In this document: positions 26,732 through 35,548 of the stretch, piece by piece
Numbering within the stretch: position 1 is the first letter of the stretch
Layout of the letters: the number at the start of each line of letters is the position of its first letter
Origin: a virus
Length of the DNA: 64,000 bases
Virus record (IMG/VR): IMGVR_UViG_3300042090_002597
Location: 1 to 64,000 of that record
Strand: one strand, 5' to 3'
The notes under the pieces: generated by a model
What the model was told of the DNA's origin: nothing
The model's input: only the letters and a program-made list of their open reading frames with translations
The model's database searches: none
Translations under genes and position numbers: made by a program

Positions 26732-27305
26732 TGGGTGGACCACCTGTGTATCGTGATTGGATTTGATCGATGATTTCAGCCAGCGGATTATCTTCGTAAG
26801 TATTCCGGCTGATACCGAGAAAACGCATCTCCTCGGCGGTCAGGCTGGGCAGCGCATCGAAAAAATCGGCCAGCACTTTTTCGCGGGGTGGCTGCACCTG
26901 AAGGGGCATGCGGGAAGTGGTGTTCACTTTTTCCCACAGAGTTTTCAACTCTTGGATCTGCTCCGGTGTCATTTCACCTGCGGAAAGCATGGTCTCCTCG
27001 ATCCGATGCACACCGATCTCGGCAAGATCGTCTTCGCTCATAAACGAGATCATGTTCCGGGCGAACTCGCGCGCATCCTTCGCTTTCAGAGTCCGGAACG
27101 ACCACCCGGCGCCGAGCACCAGGAGATGGGCATCCGGATTAACCGCTTTTATCTGGCGCGTGATCGGCGACAGAACAGATGCGAAAGCACCCGGTTCGGC
27201 TCCTTCGGGAAGCCTCACCAGCACGAACACCAGCCCCTCGTCAGGAATCGGCATCAACTCGCCAGTTAGCTCACTGGCGAGAGGCTGGCGTTCACCTTCG
27301 CTCAT
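26724..27305 (-). CDS. Hypothetical protein downstream of the portal
   Basis: 193 residues, soluble, mixed alpha/beta (LVFVLVRLPEGAEPGAF, HLLVLGAGWSFRTLKAKDAREFARNMI, ADFFDALPSLTAEEMRFLGIS). The start overlaps the portal stop (ATGA). A role in head assembly is inferred only from position. No catalytic motif recognised. Confidence 0.72.
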   Translation of the reverse strand: MSEGERQPLASELTGELMPIPDEGLVFVLVRLPEGAEPGAFASVLSPITRQIKAVNPDAHLLVLGAGWSFRTLKAKDAREFARNMISFMSEDDLAEIGVHRIEETMLSAGEMTPEQIQELKTLWEKVNTTSRMPLQVQPPREKVLADFFDALPSLTAEEMRFLGISRNTYEDNPLAEIIDQIQSRYTGGPPNG

Positions 27306-29056
27306 ACTGCCGGCTCCTTCGCCTGCTGCTTTTCCTTGACCCCGTCCCGGCGAACACCGCCGCGATGACCGTGCGCAAGCGACCGCGCGGGGTCGGTCTT
27401 GCTCGGAAACGGTGCGCCGACCTTGTTGGTATCTTTCGCTCCGTCAGGTCCGCCTTCGGCATCACCTTCGCCGCCGCCCGCCTGCATCTCCAGCCATTTT
27501 GTCGCAAGTGTCTGGAACACGCCTGCTTTCGCCGGATCCTCCGGGCAGAGGCTCATGATCTCCATCAGCGGTCGGTTTTCTTCCGGCACACCGGTGGTCA
27601 GTTTCGGAAGATCAACCTCGACCCGCGTTTCGCCCCAGGTGCGGGCCAGTTTCCGGGCTTCGTACTCCCGTGCATCTTGTTTCGGATTTGCACCGTTGAA
27701 ACGGAACCGCAGCCGGGACCAGTTCGGCCAGAGCAGATATTCGTTGATCCGGTTGGCGCAGAAGCCGAGCAGGGCAGGGAGACCGTTGTCGTCGACGCCG
27801 GCGATCTCGGTGGACTCGTTCGGCATCGGCTTGTTGTCGCGATGCTGACCGGACGCGAAAATGCCGAGCCGCGAAGGCGGAAAATTGTTGATGACGCAGT
27901 ACAGACCGCCCATCAGATTGATGTGGTCCTTGTAGCGTATCTCCTCGCCCTTCAGGTCCATGAAGTTGAGAATGTCAACCTCGGACTCTTCGGGAATGGA
28001 CATCACTGGCATGCCCCAGCTTTTGCTGATGCCACGTTTCATGTTGGTCCATTCGCGCATCAAAGCGTCGATCTGGTCCTGATTGAAGAAATCGCCTTTC
28101 AGCAGCAGCATACCATTCGGAATGGAATTGCGGCTGAAGGTGTCGGCGTTCAGTTGAATGGCGTTCTGAAACGCCTGAACCATCGTGACAGCAATTTCGA
28201 TTTCCGACCAGCCATATCCCCAGGTGTTCGGATCCGTGCGGGGATTTCGGACAGACCAGGTGAGGGTGTTTCGGGTGAAGGGGCGGACAGGGTTGCCGGT
28301 ATCGTCGACAAGGGCTGCGAAATACTTGGGATCTCCCCCATATCCACGGCCAGGAATGGCCAGCCGTATGTTACCTGCGGGAAGGTTGGCGAAAGCGCGT
28401 ATCCGCCCCATTCGGTCCATATCCGTCCAGATAGCCCAGCCATCGTATTTGTGGGTATCATCTCCAAACTGTCGCAGGAACATATCGAAGGGGTGCAGCA
28501 AATTCTGGTCGCGCTGACGTGCATCCTCGTTGGTTTCCCGGTTGCAATTCCATATGAAGCGTTCCGCGGCTTTGATGTCTTCCTTGTCCTGCGTGTTCGG
28601 CCGCTCTTTCGGATCGCGCATGCCGATCGACCAGCCGGGCTCCCACAACTGGGTAGAAAGACCGCTGTAGCGGGCGAGGTCGGCCACCCGGCTACGGATG
28701 ACCAGCTGCGGTGCAATATTCTCCCGTGCGATCTTCTGCAAACTCTCGGGCGCGATCCCAGGCCAAGGCAATAGCCCGGCGTTGGCTGGATCAGGCATAA
28801 AACTTAGCGTGGAATAGCTAAAAGCCTGCGGCGGAATGCCGAGAGCTTTCACTACTTCAGTGAGTGAACTCTCCACTGCTTTGCCGACCTCACCCATCGA
28901 GGCTTTCATGGCCTCCAGATAGGTGGCCATTCCCAAAACATACGGCTGGAAAACCTGATCCGGAAGAGGCAAGCGCGCGTGTGGCGCTCCTTCACGTACA
29001 GGTGCGTTGATATCGAATACGCCTGACGCAGCGGGTGGGACGTGAAGGTTCAACAC
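27302..29056 (-). CDS. Portal protein
   Basis: 584 residues in the expected place, two kilobases after the terminase. Portal-like features: a long helical N-terminal half, WELGWSIG-like segment (LWEPGWSIGMRDPKER), FIWNCNRET, YDGWAIWTDMDRMGRIRAF, SVRNPRTDPNTWGYGWSEIE, and IPEESEVDILNFMDLKGEEIRYKDHINLMGGLYCVINNFPPSRLGIFASGQ typical of large myovirus portals. It forms the dodecameric DNA gate. It starts at GTG 29056 (GGGAG 8 nt upstream) and overlaps the stop of an HNH gene. The C-terminus is Gly-rich and basic. Confidence 0.8.
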   Translation of the reverse strand: MLNLHVPPAASGVFDINAPVREGAPHARLPLPDQVFQPYVLGMATYLEAMKASMGEVGKAVESSLTEVVKALGIPPQAFSYSTLSFMPDPANAGLLPWPGIAPESLQKIARENIAPQLVIRSRVADLARYSGLSTQLWEPGWSIGMRDPKERPNTQDKEDIKAAERFIWNCNRETNEDARQRDQNLLHPFDMFLRQFGDDTHKYDGWAIWTDMDRMGRIRAFANLPAGNIRLAIPGRGYGGDPKYFAALVDDTGNPVRPFTRNTLTWSVRNPRTDPNTWGYGWSEIEIAVTMVQAFQNAIQLNADTFSRNSIPNGMLLLKGDFFNQDQIDALMREWTNMKRGISKSWGMPVMSIPEESEVDILNFMDLKGEEIRYKDHINLMGGLYCVINNFPPSRLGIFASGQHRDNKPMPNESTEIAGVDDNGLPALLGFCANRINEYLLWPNWSRLRFRFNGANPKQDAREYEARKLARTWGETRVEVDLPKLTTGVPEENRPLMEIMSLCPEDPAKAGVFQTLATKWLEMQAGGGEGDAEGGPDGAKDTNKVGAPFPSKTDPARSLAHGHRGGVRRDGVKEKQQAKEPAV

Positions 29057-29856
29057 TGTCTGAACTCCCTAACCATGGCTTCCGTTATGCCATGCTCCGC
29101 CAGGAAGTCTGCTGGATGCTTTGATCCTTTCGACAAATTACAAACCGGACACAAAATCTGGAGATTATCCCGTTCATTTGAGCCGCCAAGTTTGAGCGGC
29201 ATGATGTGGTCAACATGTCTCCGTTCACGAACACTTTCACTACACCAAAGCGACGCGCAGACACCACTCTGCTGCTCCATCAAGAAAGCTATGTCGCCTT
29301 TACGAATTCGACCTCCGGATTTGGCTTCCCGCATGCGCCGCAAATACTTTTTAATCAGCGCCTTCTCCGGATTTACTGCATGCCATGCAGCGTTCGTTTT
29401 CCGGACACGTTCTTTGTTCGCGTGTTTCCACGCTTTTATAGTCGCTTTGAACTGCTCTTGGTTGGCTTTAGTCCAGGCGAGCGTCATGGCGCGACAACGT
29501 TCGAGATTCTTCGCCCGCCACTTTGCGCTGCGTGCTCGCGCTTTGTCCGGGTTATTTCTCAACCATAAACGGTTAGTTTCACGCGCTTTGTCTTTGTTTT
29601 CGGCGTACCATTTTGCATTTGCAGCGTTTATGGACTCTTTGTTTTTCGCGTAATAGCGTGCTTTTGCGGCTTTTTCCTCGGCAGGATTTGCTGCTCTCCA
29701 CGCCGCTGCTTGCAAACGATTCTTTTCCGCGTTCTCTTTTTTGGATCTCCATTTTGCCGCAATTGCTTTGACTTTATCCGGGTTAGCGGCGCGCCAAGCT
29801 CTCATTCTGGCAGCTTCTTTCGCGCGCTGTTCGGCTGTTTTGACCTTCTTGGCCAT
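29050..29856 (-). CDS. HNH endonuclease with basic helical repeats
   Basis: 268 residues. Residues 1-190 contain at least seven imperfect repeats of the type AKWRAKN-x-E-K-A, a lysine/arginine-rich DNA-binding stretch. The C-terminal HNH (VCASLWCSESVRERRHVDHIMPLKLGGSNERDNLQILCPVCNLSKG) has paired cysteines and the DH and N catalytic residues. It is inserted immediately in front of the portal gene, overlapping its start by 7 bp. Probably a free-standing homing element. Confidence 0.9.
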   Translation of the reverse strand: MAKKVKTAEQRAKEAARMRAWRAANPDKVKAIAAKWRSKKENAEKNRLQAAAWRAANPAEEKAAKARYYAKNKESINAANAKWYAENKDKARETNRLWLRNNPDKARARSAKWRAKNLERCRAMTLAWTKANQEQFKATIKAWKHANKERVRKTNAAWHAVNPEKALIKKYLRRMREAKSGGRIRKGDIAFLMEQQSGVCASLWCSESVRERRHVDHIMPLKLGGSNERDNLQILCPVCNLSKGSKHPADFLAEHGITEAMVREFRQC

Positions 29857-30071
29857 CAGCCGAATCCTCTCGTGGTCGGTTTCTTGGGAAGAAACCCCGA
29901 GTGTGTATGGATTCCCTTCGGCTGGCTCTGCCGCTTCAAATTATCCTCGATTTCCTCCAGCACGGACGCGCGAAGTGCCGCCATGTACTCCGGCTTCGGG
30001 TGATGCTGAGTGATGTACTGCTTCAGACAGTTGCCGTAGTGGTCGGTTGGCGGGGTGCGATCATCCCGCAT
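29856..30071 (-). CDS. Small hypothetical protein
   Basis: 71 residues from ATG 30071 (AAGGT upstream): RDDRTPPTDHYGNCLKQYITQHHPKPEYMAALRASVLEEIEDNL..., soluble and charged. The stop and the ATG of the HNH gene overlap (TGATG). No function recognised. Confidence 0.62.
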   Translation of the reverse strand: MRDDRTPPTDHYGNCLKQYITQHHPKPEYMAALRASVLEEIEDNLKRQSQPKGIHTHSGFLPKKPTTRGFG

Positions 30072-30222
30072 GTTCGGACCTTGCCGGCGCCGGCTGTTCA
30101 GAGCGAAACACGTATGTATTGCCATCCAGCACATAAACCGTGACCGTTTCTTTCTTGGTCACGGCTTTCACCATGCCTCCAGTCTCGCCAAGCGCCTTGA
30201 TAAGAAGTTTGGTGTCAGCCAC
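30061..30222 (-). CDS. Very small hypothetical protein
   Basis: 53 residues from GTG 30222 with GGAG upstream inside the preceding gene's end: MADTKLLIKALGETGGMVKAVTKKETVTVYVLDGNTYVFRSEQ. One helix and three strands, like a small nucleic-acid-binding or protein-binding module. It overlaps both neighbours by about 10 bp. Confidence 0.6.
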   Translation of the reverse strand: MADTKLLIKALGETGGMVKAVTKKETVTVYVLDGNTYVFRSEQPAPARSEHAG

Positions 30223-30844
30223 CAACCGCTTCTCCAACGTCGATCGTCTCCTTGGGGAGAATGGTGACGTAGCCCTCGTCCTGGTATTGGAAATTGGTGA
30301 GGTATTTGCCCTCGGTGAGTGTGGTGAAGAAATCGCCGTTCCTGTCCTGCGGACAGTACGGACGCACATTCGCGGGAAGATTGCCGGAAGTGAACGGACC
30401 GTCAATCCAAATGCGCAGATCATCGACCAGAATCACATCCTTGCACTGCGGCCGCTGTGTGACGATGGCCTCGATTTCCGCCGGCAGCGGCAATCTGACC
30501 AGATCATCCGGTTCGGAACCGTACCCGCGAAGCTGATAGTCGGCGCCGGGGAAATGCGCGTCCAGCCAAAACAGGATCGGTTCATCTTGTGGTGTATCCC
30601 GGCAGACATCATCCAGAAACACCAGACTGATGTCGCAACTGATCTTGATCCGATCGTCCGTAAAAAACGCGGCTGTTGCCGCGTTAGCGAGAGTGGGTTC
30701 GATCTCGCATGATCGAAGTGTCTTGAACGGAAGCCGCGCAGCCAGGGCGAGTGACTGGCCATGTCCGGTGCCGGTCTCGACGAAATGCTTGATCCCATAG
30801 AAGTGCATCAACTTCGGCAGATCAAAACGCGCAAGCGAACCCAT
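30215..30844 (-). CDS. SAM-dependent methyltransferase-like protein
   Basis: 209 residues. The glycine-rich motif HFVETGTGHGQSLALAARLPFKTLRSCEIEP matches motif I and the acidic end of strand 2 of class I methyltransferases. FWLDAHFPGADYQLRG and VILVDDLRIW mark the later strands. The family often acts with glycosyltransferases on sugars. In this operon with two glycosyltransferases, glycan methylation is a possible role, by inference only. The stop overlaps the start of the next small gene. Confidence 0.72.
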   Translation of the reverse strand: MGSLARFDLPKLMHFYGIKHFVETGTGHGQSLALAARLPFKTLRSCEIEPTLANAATAAFFTDDRIKISCDISLVFLDDVCRDTPQDEPILFWLDAHFPGADYQLRGYGSEPDDLVRLPLPAEIEAIVTQRPQCKDVILVDDLRIWIDGPFTSGNLPANVRPYCPQDRNGDFFTTLTEGKYLTNFQYQDEGYVTILPKETIDVGEAVGG

Positions 30845-31134
30845 CAGGAAGCGTCCTTCTTCGCAGAAGACCTAAACAGATTTATTTTTGTTACAGGCAG
30901 GTCGTAACTAAAATCAAGTTCTTCAGCACTTGTTTTAGCCGGGCCAGTTTCACCAGGAGCGACATCGCCGATGTAGGCTCCGGAAGGACTGTAGACAGAT
31001 ACTGGTTTGTCGCTGAGATTCCTGACCCCGTAATTCTCGGGAGGCAGAATGAAACCACTGCCGTGCGCGCACACTATTTCCGGCTGCGCGGGTGGTTTAT
31101 CCAACCATCTTTTCAAGAAAGAAAACCAGGCCAC
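30844..31134 (-). CDS. Small hypothetical protein between terminase and methyltransferase-like genes
   Basis: 96 residues; first helix hydrophobic/aromatic (AWFSFLKRWLDKPPAQPE), then a small beta domain (GFILPPENYGVRNLSDKPVSVYSPSGAYIGDVAPGETG) like a head-decoration or cement protein. It is separated from the terminase stop by ~100 bp holding no gene. Confidence 0.65.
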   Translation of the reverse strand: MAWFSFLKRWLDKPPAQPEIVCAHGSGFILPPENYGVRNLSDKPVSVYSPSGAYIGDVAPGETGPAKTSAEELDFSYDLPVTKINLFRSSAKKDAS

Positions 31135-31236
31135 CCATCACTCCCGGCGCTGCATCAACTCGGACACCATAACAATGCCGGAAAAAACGCGCAAGAGCCT
31201 TCTGAGTAGAAATACTCGGAAGCGGGGCTGGACTAC

Positions 31237-33705
31237 CTAGTTTGACGCCAGTTTAACGCTTCCATGCGCGGCCCAGTCGCCGCAGCCTGATAGTGCGCGC
31301 ACGGTCTTCAGGTGCTGCGGATGCTTGCACCTCTCCGCATTGTCGAACACGCCGTAGTAGGCGCAAGGAGCGCCGCACATGCCCTGGAACGGGCTGTCCG
31401 CCAACTGGCTTGCTTCGCCCGCGGCTGCCGCCGCGCCAGCTTCCGCCACCGCCTGGAAGGCAGCCATGGCATCCATCCGGGGATCGCCTTCGAACAGTCC
31501 GCCCAAGCCACTCGGCACTCCAGCCGTGGCTGGCAGACCAGGCACGTACGCCACCTGCCGGCTGAGCGCTATCGCCCGGGTGACGATATGGACCAGAACG
31601 TCAAACTCATCCGACGCCTTCACCCCGCCGGCAAAGCCGCACACCTTCTGCATGAATCCCTGCAGCGCATCCCCATGCGGATTGCGAAGCCACTCCGCGC
31701 CCTCCGGCACCAGCACCCGGCCCATCTTCGCCCAGCCTTGCACGGACGCCGCGCCGCCAGGGATCGGCAGCCCGCCGTCGCCAGTGAGGATAGGATTGAT
31801 GGCGCGCTCGACCTTGCCCTGCTGCACCATCTGCCCGTAGATCGGAATGTGCGTGCCCTTGAAGGTGCTCAACAGCCCGACGCCGGACTGCTTCTCTTCC
31901 ACGATCACCCGCCGCGGATGCCACACGCCGAAGCGGCTGCGCAGCGCCATGGCCAATTCCTGGAAATTCAGGTGCCGCACCATGAGATCAAGCAGATAAA
32001 CGTCGTAGTGGAAGTCGCACTTGCCGACGATCTCGGGATCCTCGCCCCGGTGCCACTGGTTGCAGGGCACGAAAAGCGCTGTGAGTGCGGCTGTGAGGCT
32101 CGACGATTGCGGCTGGCCCAGCGCGGTATCCCAGGCTTCCTCGATGACCCCCTTCATGCTGTCCGTCCAGCCGCGCACATTCGGCGCCTGAATGCCCAGC
32201 GAGAGGTCTTCCGGCGGTATGTACGGCCGGAAATCCTCTTCCTTGAACACACCCTCCCCGCCGCCGGACATGTCCCCGTCATAGTTCACCGCCGCCGTAC
32301 GGGGCTGGCGTCGCTTGACGGTCAGGTAGTTCCGGCGCTGGAGCTTGCTGTCCGGCCAGTAGAAGCCCATGCCGGTCTTGTCGATCGCCGCGTAGTAGAC
32401 CCGGTATTTCAGATAAAGCGAGTTGTTCTGCTCCTCCGGCGGGGCCAGTTCGCCGGTCTCCGAAAACACGCACTGGAGCACCCGGCCGGTCTCGGGATCC
32501 ATCGGCACATAGACGTCGAACCAGAGCCGCCGGCTGCCGCCTCGCCGCGTAGCGGGCAGTTCCATTACCACCCAATCGCCGGACTTGCGCCACTCCTGGT
32601 ACAGGTCGTCCTCGGCCCACCAGCGCCCCACCGCCACGCGCCTGCAGCCGCGAGGGTCCGCCCGGCTCATGAGCGTGCGGTAGTACTTGCCCACCACCGT
32701 GGCGCGGCTCTCCGGCGTATTGGAGTTCTCCTCGTCGTGGAGATCGTCCAGGATCATCAGGCGGGTGTGCAGACCGGTCAGGGCCTTCGAACCCAGGCCC
32801 GCACAGAAATAGGACGGGTTCTCGTCGCCGCGGTGCCGGCCGGTCACGTACAAGCCGCGTTCCAGACTCCAGCCGACACCCGCGTCCGGCCGCACGTCGG
32901 GGAAGTATTTTTTGAATGTGGGATCATCCTTGATGATCTGCATCGAGGCCTGAAGGAACGTCTGAGGGAGCCTTTCTCCCGCGGAGACGGACAGGATGGC
33001 CAGGGTCGGATCGTGGCCGAGTTCCCAGGTCGGGTAGACAATATCGAATAAGTTACTATTGTGTGTAACAACCCCGTCAGTAGTTATATAGAGCCCGTCT
33101 ACTACGCCTACCTGTATGCACACACTGCGCTGTTCCTCGGTCTCCTGGCTGGCGTGCTCCAGTCTTACTGTGCCGATCTCATTATTGCTCGGTTCATGGT
33201 GGAGCGGCACGAACCAGTCTATGTCGTCGAGCGTGCTCACAATGTCTTTTGTTTTTACGGTGGACCACTCCCACCCTTCCCATCCAGGTGTTCCGTACCG
33301 GTGCTGCGCCGCCACCCACAGGTGATCTTCGTGACAGGTGACAAGCCTGTTTCCTGCAAAAAACAAATTCCATAATTTACTCTCAGGAACATCAACACGA
33401 GCGACAACGTAGGCGTCGCCGCCCCTCGGATGACTGACTTTGCTGCCCAGTCGGATGAAATCAATCGGTACCCAGCCATCAGGGGTGAGCACCGGCATGT
33501 CTGGTGCTAGTGCCTTCCCCGCCCCTGCACTCACGAGCGCGAGAAGATTCTGGATTCGCTTGTCTTCCAGTCCGGCCACCAGCGGATAGTGGTGCGGTGC
33601 CAGATTGAAGCCCCTACGGCCCTGAACCAGATTGTAGTACTCGGCCAGACCGATCTTGAGTTTGGGTCCTGGATCAGGCGCCGGTGCGGGTTCCGACTTA
33701 CGCAT
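31237..33705 (-). CDS. terL: Terminase large subunit, interrupted by an intein
   Basis: 822-residue precursor. The ATPase Walker A is split: SAGAGK at residues 59-64, then after the intein S217 NLFDIVYPTWELG. Walker B with the catalytic acid is at ~320 (LMILDDLHDEEN). The nuclease half has acidic positions at ~570 (DVYLLDLMV) and ~603 (VIVEEKQSGVG). After splicing the enzyme would be 670 residues and would cut and package phage DNA through the portal. A C-terminal Cys-rich extension (MCGAPCAYYGVFDNAERCKHP) resembles a zinc knuckle. The start ATG overlaps the stop of the radical SAM gene. Confidence 0.9.
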   Translation of the reverse strand: MRKSEPAPAPDPGPKLKIGLAEYYNLVQGRRGFNLAPHHYPLVAGLEDKRIQNLLALVSAGAGKALAPDMPVLTPDGWVPIDFIRLGSKVSHPRGGDAYVVARVDVPESKLWNLFFAGNRLVTCHEDHLWVAAQHRYGTPGWEGWEWSTVKTKDIVSTLDDIDWFVPLHHEPSNNEIGTVRLEHASQETEEQRSVCIQVGVVDGLYITTDGVVTHNSNLFDIVYPTWELGHDPTLAILSVSAGERLPQTFLQASMQIIKDDPTFKKYFPDVRPDAGVGWSLERGLYVTGRHRGDENPSYFCAGLGSKALTGLHTRLMILDDLHDEENSNTPESRATVVGKYYRTLMSRADPRGCRRVAVGRWWAEDDLYQEWRKSGDWVVMELPATRRGGSRRLWFDVYVPMDPETGRVLQCVFSETGELAPPEEQNNSLYLKYRVYYAAIDKTGMGFYWPDSKLQRRNYLTVKRRQPRTAAVNYDGDMSGGGEGVFKEEDFRPYIPPEDLSLGIQAPNVRGWTDSMKGVIEEAWDTALGQPQSSSLTAALTALFVPCNQWHRGEDPEIVGKCDFHYDVYLLDLMVRHLNFQELAMALRSRFGVWHPRRVIVEEKQSGVGLLSTFKGTHIPIYGQMVQQGKVERAINPILTGDGGLPIPGGAASVQGWAKMGRVLVPEGAEWLRNPHGDALQGFMQKVCGFAGGVKASDEFDVLVHIVTRAIALSRQVAYVPGLPATAGVPSGLGGLFEGDPRMDAMAAFQAVAEAGAAAAAGEASQLADSPFQGMCGAPCAYYGVFDNAERCKHPQHLKTVRALSGCGDWAAHGSVKLASN
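33058..33513 (-). other. Class 3-like mini-intein inside the terminase
   Basis: Residues 65-216 (152 residues) of the terminase. It begins with Ala instead of Cys/Ser (ALAPDMPVLTPDGW) and ends VVTHN followed by Ser. Block B is RLVTCHEDHLWV and block F SVCIQV with Cys at the position usually Asp, then YITTDG. Ala at position 1 plus the Trp-Cys-Thr set is the mark of class 3 inteins, which start splicing from the block F Cys. No homing endonuclease domain is present. It is inserted between K and S of the Walker A motif, so splicing is needed for an active ATPase. The DNA is AT-richer than its flanks. Confidence 0.85.
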
Positions 33706-34609
33706 ACGCTGGCACTTCTATTCCTGCAGGTGCCATCTTCGCCAAAGGCTTTGATCTAATAGATGCGTCGTACCCAGCAAAATCCGTGTAGCGCCAAAAC
33801 CGACCGTTGATCCACCTCTGCACCCGTTTTAGTTGATGCAGAGTCCAGTCAAAACGGACATTTGGCTCTTTCACCAGCGCATTCAGTTTCACGTACGGTT
33901 GCACATAGGGCTCGCCGCCCCAGCCGATAACCTGCTGTATTCTGTCCATACAAGCGTCGAACGGCTCATTGCCGACAAGCACATAGACTTGCTTGCGCCT
34001 TGGTGAGAAGTCTTTCAGCATCCGCATAACCCGCTCTACATGCGGACCGTCTGCGGCGTCATCGTAAGCAAAACGCCACGGGCCTTTGTTCACGATCGAC
34101 CAGAGCGCCAGCACATCTTCATTGAAAGTGCGCGGCTCAAAGCCGCTGTTGGCGTCCAGCAGAGGCACCCGTGCCTGCAAATAGCGCCGCACTATATGTT
34201 GCTGGTAGTCCATGGAAAGCGCCGACAAATTGTTGTCACACAGGACTGGCCGCACGGGGAAATCAGGCAGCAAAGTGAAATCGCGCCCCTCCATTTTCGG
34301 CACAATGCAGAACCAACAGCCAACTGAGCAGCCTCGGCTGGCGATCGTCGCCATGGGATTATGTCGCGCAACCGCATCCGGGATATCGCCGCCAACTTCG
34401 TCGACCACATCATCTAGGTAATGTTTGCGGGTGAATAGTCCGGGACCGCCCGCGCGCACTTTATATCCCTGCGCCCGGTAGTACTTTGCTCGTTCACGGG
34501 CCTCGTCTAGTCTCCAGGTGAACACAATCGACAGATAGGCCGTGTCGCCGTCGGTCCACTCCACCAGACCGCTGGACGCCCATTTTCCTTTGTTGTACGG
34601 ACTTACCAA
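33698..34609 (-). CDS. Radical SAM-like protein
   Basis: About 304 residues. IASRGCSVGCWFCIVP at residues ~90-105 holds the CxxxCxxC motif for a 4Fe-4S cluster with an aromatic before the last Cys, as in radical SAM enzymes. The flanking beta/alpha pattern (LCDNNLSAL, VPLLDANSGFEPR, WRFAYDDAADGPHVERVMRML, QVYVLVGNEPFDAC) fits a partial TIM barrel. The TTG start at 34609 is chosen because GGAAGGA lies 7 nt upstream and it overlaps the stop of the upstream small gene (TTGGTAA). The substrate is unknown. It is unusual to find it directly next to the terminase. Confidence 0.82.
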   Translation of the reverse strand: MVSPYNKGKWASSGLVEWTDGDTAYLSIVFTWRLDEARERAKYYRAQGYKVRAGGPGLFTRKHYLDDVVDEVGGDIPDAVARHNPMATIASRGCSVGCWFCIVPKMEGRDFTLLPDFPVRPVLCDNNLSALSMDYQQHIVRRYLQARVPLLDANSGFEPRTFNEDVLALWSIVNKGPWRFAYDDAADGPHVERVMRMLKDFSPRRKQVYVLVGNEPFDACMDRIQQVIGWGGEPYVQPYVKLNALVKEPNVRFDWTLHQLKRVQRWINGRFWRYTDFAGYDASIRSKPLAKMAPAGIEVPAYA

Positions 34610-34743
34610 AACTGCATCCTTCCGCCCGTATTCGACAAGCCCGAATGACCTTCCGGCGGTGGTCGACCCCAGGTTCCCCGGATCAACACAAAACCGACCA
34701 GTACCGTCACCGTCGCCAATCGAGTAATTGCCCAGAAAGTCAT
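34603..34743 (-). CDS. Tiny single-span membrane protein
   Basis: 46 residues with one hydrophobic segment (FWAITRLATVTVLVGFVLI) and a hydrophilic tail. Its ATG overlaps the stop of the 34740 gene (ATGA) and its stop overlaps the TTG start of the radical SAM gene (TTGGTAA), strong support for a real, coupled gene. Confidence 0.65.
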   Translation of the reverse strand: MTFWAITRLATVTVLVGFVLIRGTWGRPPPEGHSGLSNTGGRMQFW

Positions 34744-35006
34744 GGTGTTGCCTTCGGGCCCCACACCGGGCTGAGATCAATCACATTCAGCGGCTGTACC
34801 GCTGCATCATGCTCCGCATTCACCATCGGAATCTCGATATCCGATTTGCTGGCCGGCTTCTTCTCTTTCCCCTCGCCCTTCAACTTGTTCGCCTCATCCG
34901 CCAGTTTACCGGCCTCGCGGCCGGACATTCCGTGTTCCGCCGCAATGTCCTTGTCGTGCGCGGCCGCATTGAACAGGCGTCTCTGGGCGGGAGTAAAAGG
35001 TGCCAT
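34740..35006 (-). CDS. Small helical hypothetical protein
   Basis: 88 residues. MAPFTPAQRRLFNAAAHDKDIAAEHGMSGREAGKLADEAN looks like a short helical domain of the type seen in phage proteins of unknown role; the middle is lysine-rich. Its ATG directly follows the HNH gene's TAG stop with no gap. Confidence 0.7.
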   Translation of the reverse strand: MAPFTPAQRRLFNAAAHDKDIAAEHGMSGREAGKLADEANKLKGEGKEKKPASKSDIEIPMVNAEHDAAVQPLNVIDLSPVWGPKATP

Positions 35007-35546
35007 CTATTTTCTCCATCTAGCATCTGCTGCCATTTTTGCTAGCGGCGCTATTCGCGCCGCTTTCATCGGAGCCATAGCGTCGTACGCACATTTTCTA
35101 CCGCAGTATTTTGTTTTGCTTTTCATTTTTTCCGCAGTGCCTGATACCGTTACACCACAGTGAGCACAAGTCAAGCTAACTATCTTAACACGAGCAGCAT
35201 CTTTGCACACAGCAGAACAAAATCGTTTTGTTTTGTCTTTATGTATCCTAGATTTTGGTTTTAAGTCTACTTTCCCGCACCACACACACCGCACAGGTAT
35301 CCGCGGATGATGCAGTTGCTGGTGGCACCGCGCACAGAGCCACCGGACAACAAGCGGTTTACTGTAATCATCGTGGTGAGCTTGTGTCGGTTCAGCGCCG
35401 CATTTCTCACAAGAAAGTGTAGTTAATCGTCCGTCGCGAACTGCGCGAGATAGTTTCATTCTCGCAGCTTGGCGCATATTGCTTTCGGGCTTTGCACGCT
35501 GGCGGCGGTTATACTCAGCACGTTTTGCGGGGTCTATTTTTGTCAT
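35007..35546 (-). CDS. HNH/zinc-finger nuclease-like protein
   Basis: 179 residues. The N-terminal third has CEKCGAEPTQAHHDDYSKPLVVRWLCARCHQQLHH, a zinc-stabilised HNH-type motif common in phage homing enzymes. Two further zinc modules follow (CVWCGK ... FCSAVC; CAHCGV ... YCGRKC). The basic N-terminus should bind DNA. It lies in front of the radical SAM-terminase cluster. Whether it cuts DNA or only binds it cannot be told. Confidence 0.8.
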   Translation of the reverse strand: MTKIDPAKRAEYNRRQRAKPESNMRQAARMKLSRAVRDGRLTTLSCEKCGAEPTQAHHDDYSKPLVVRWLCARCHQQLHHPRIPVRCVWCGKVDLKPKSRIHKDKTKRFCSAVCKDAARVKIVSLTCAHCGVTVSGTAEKMKSKTKYCGRKCAYDAMAPMKAARIAPLAKMAADARWRK

Positions 35547-35548
35547 CT

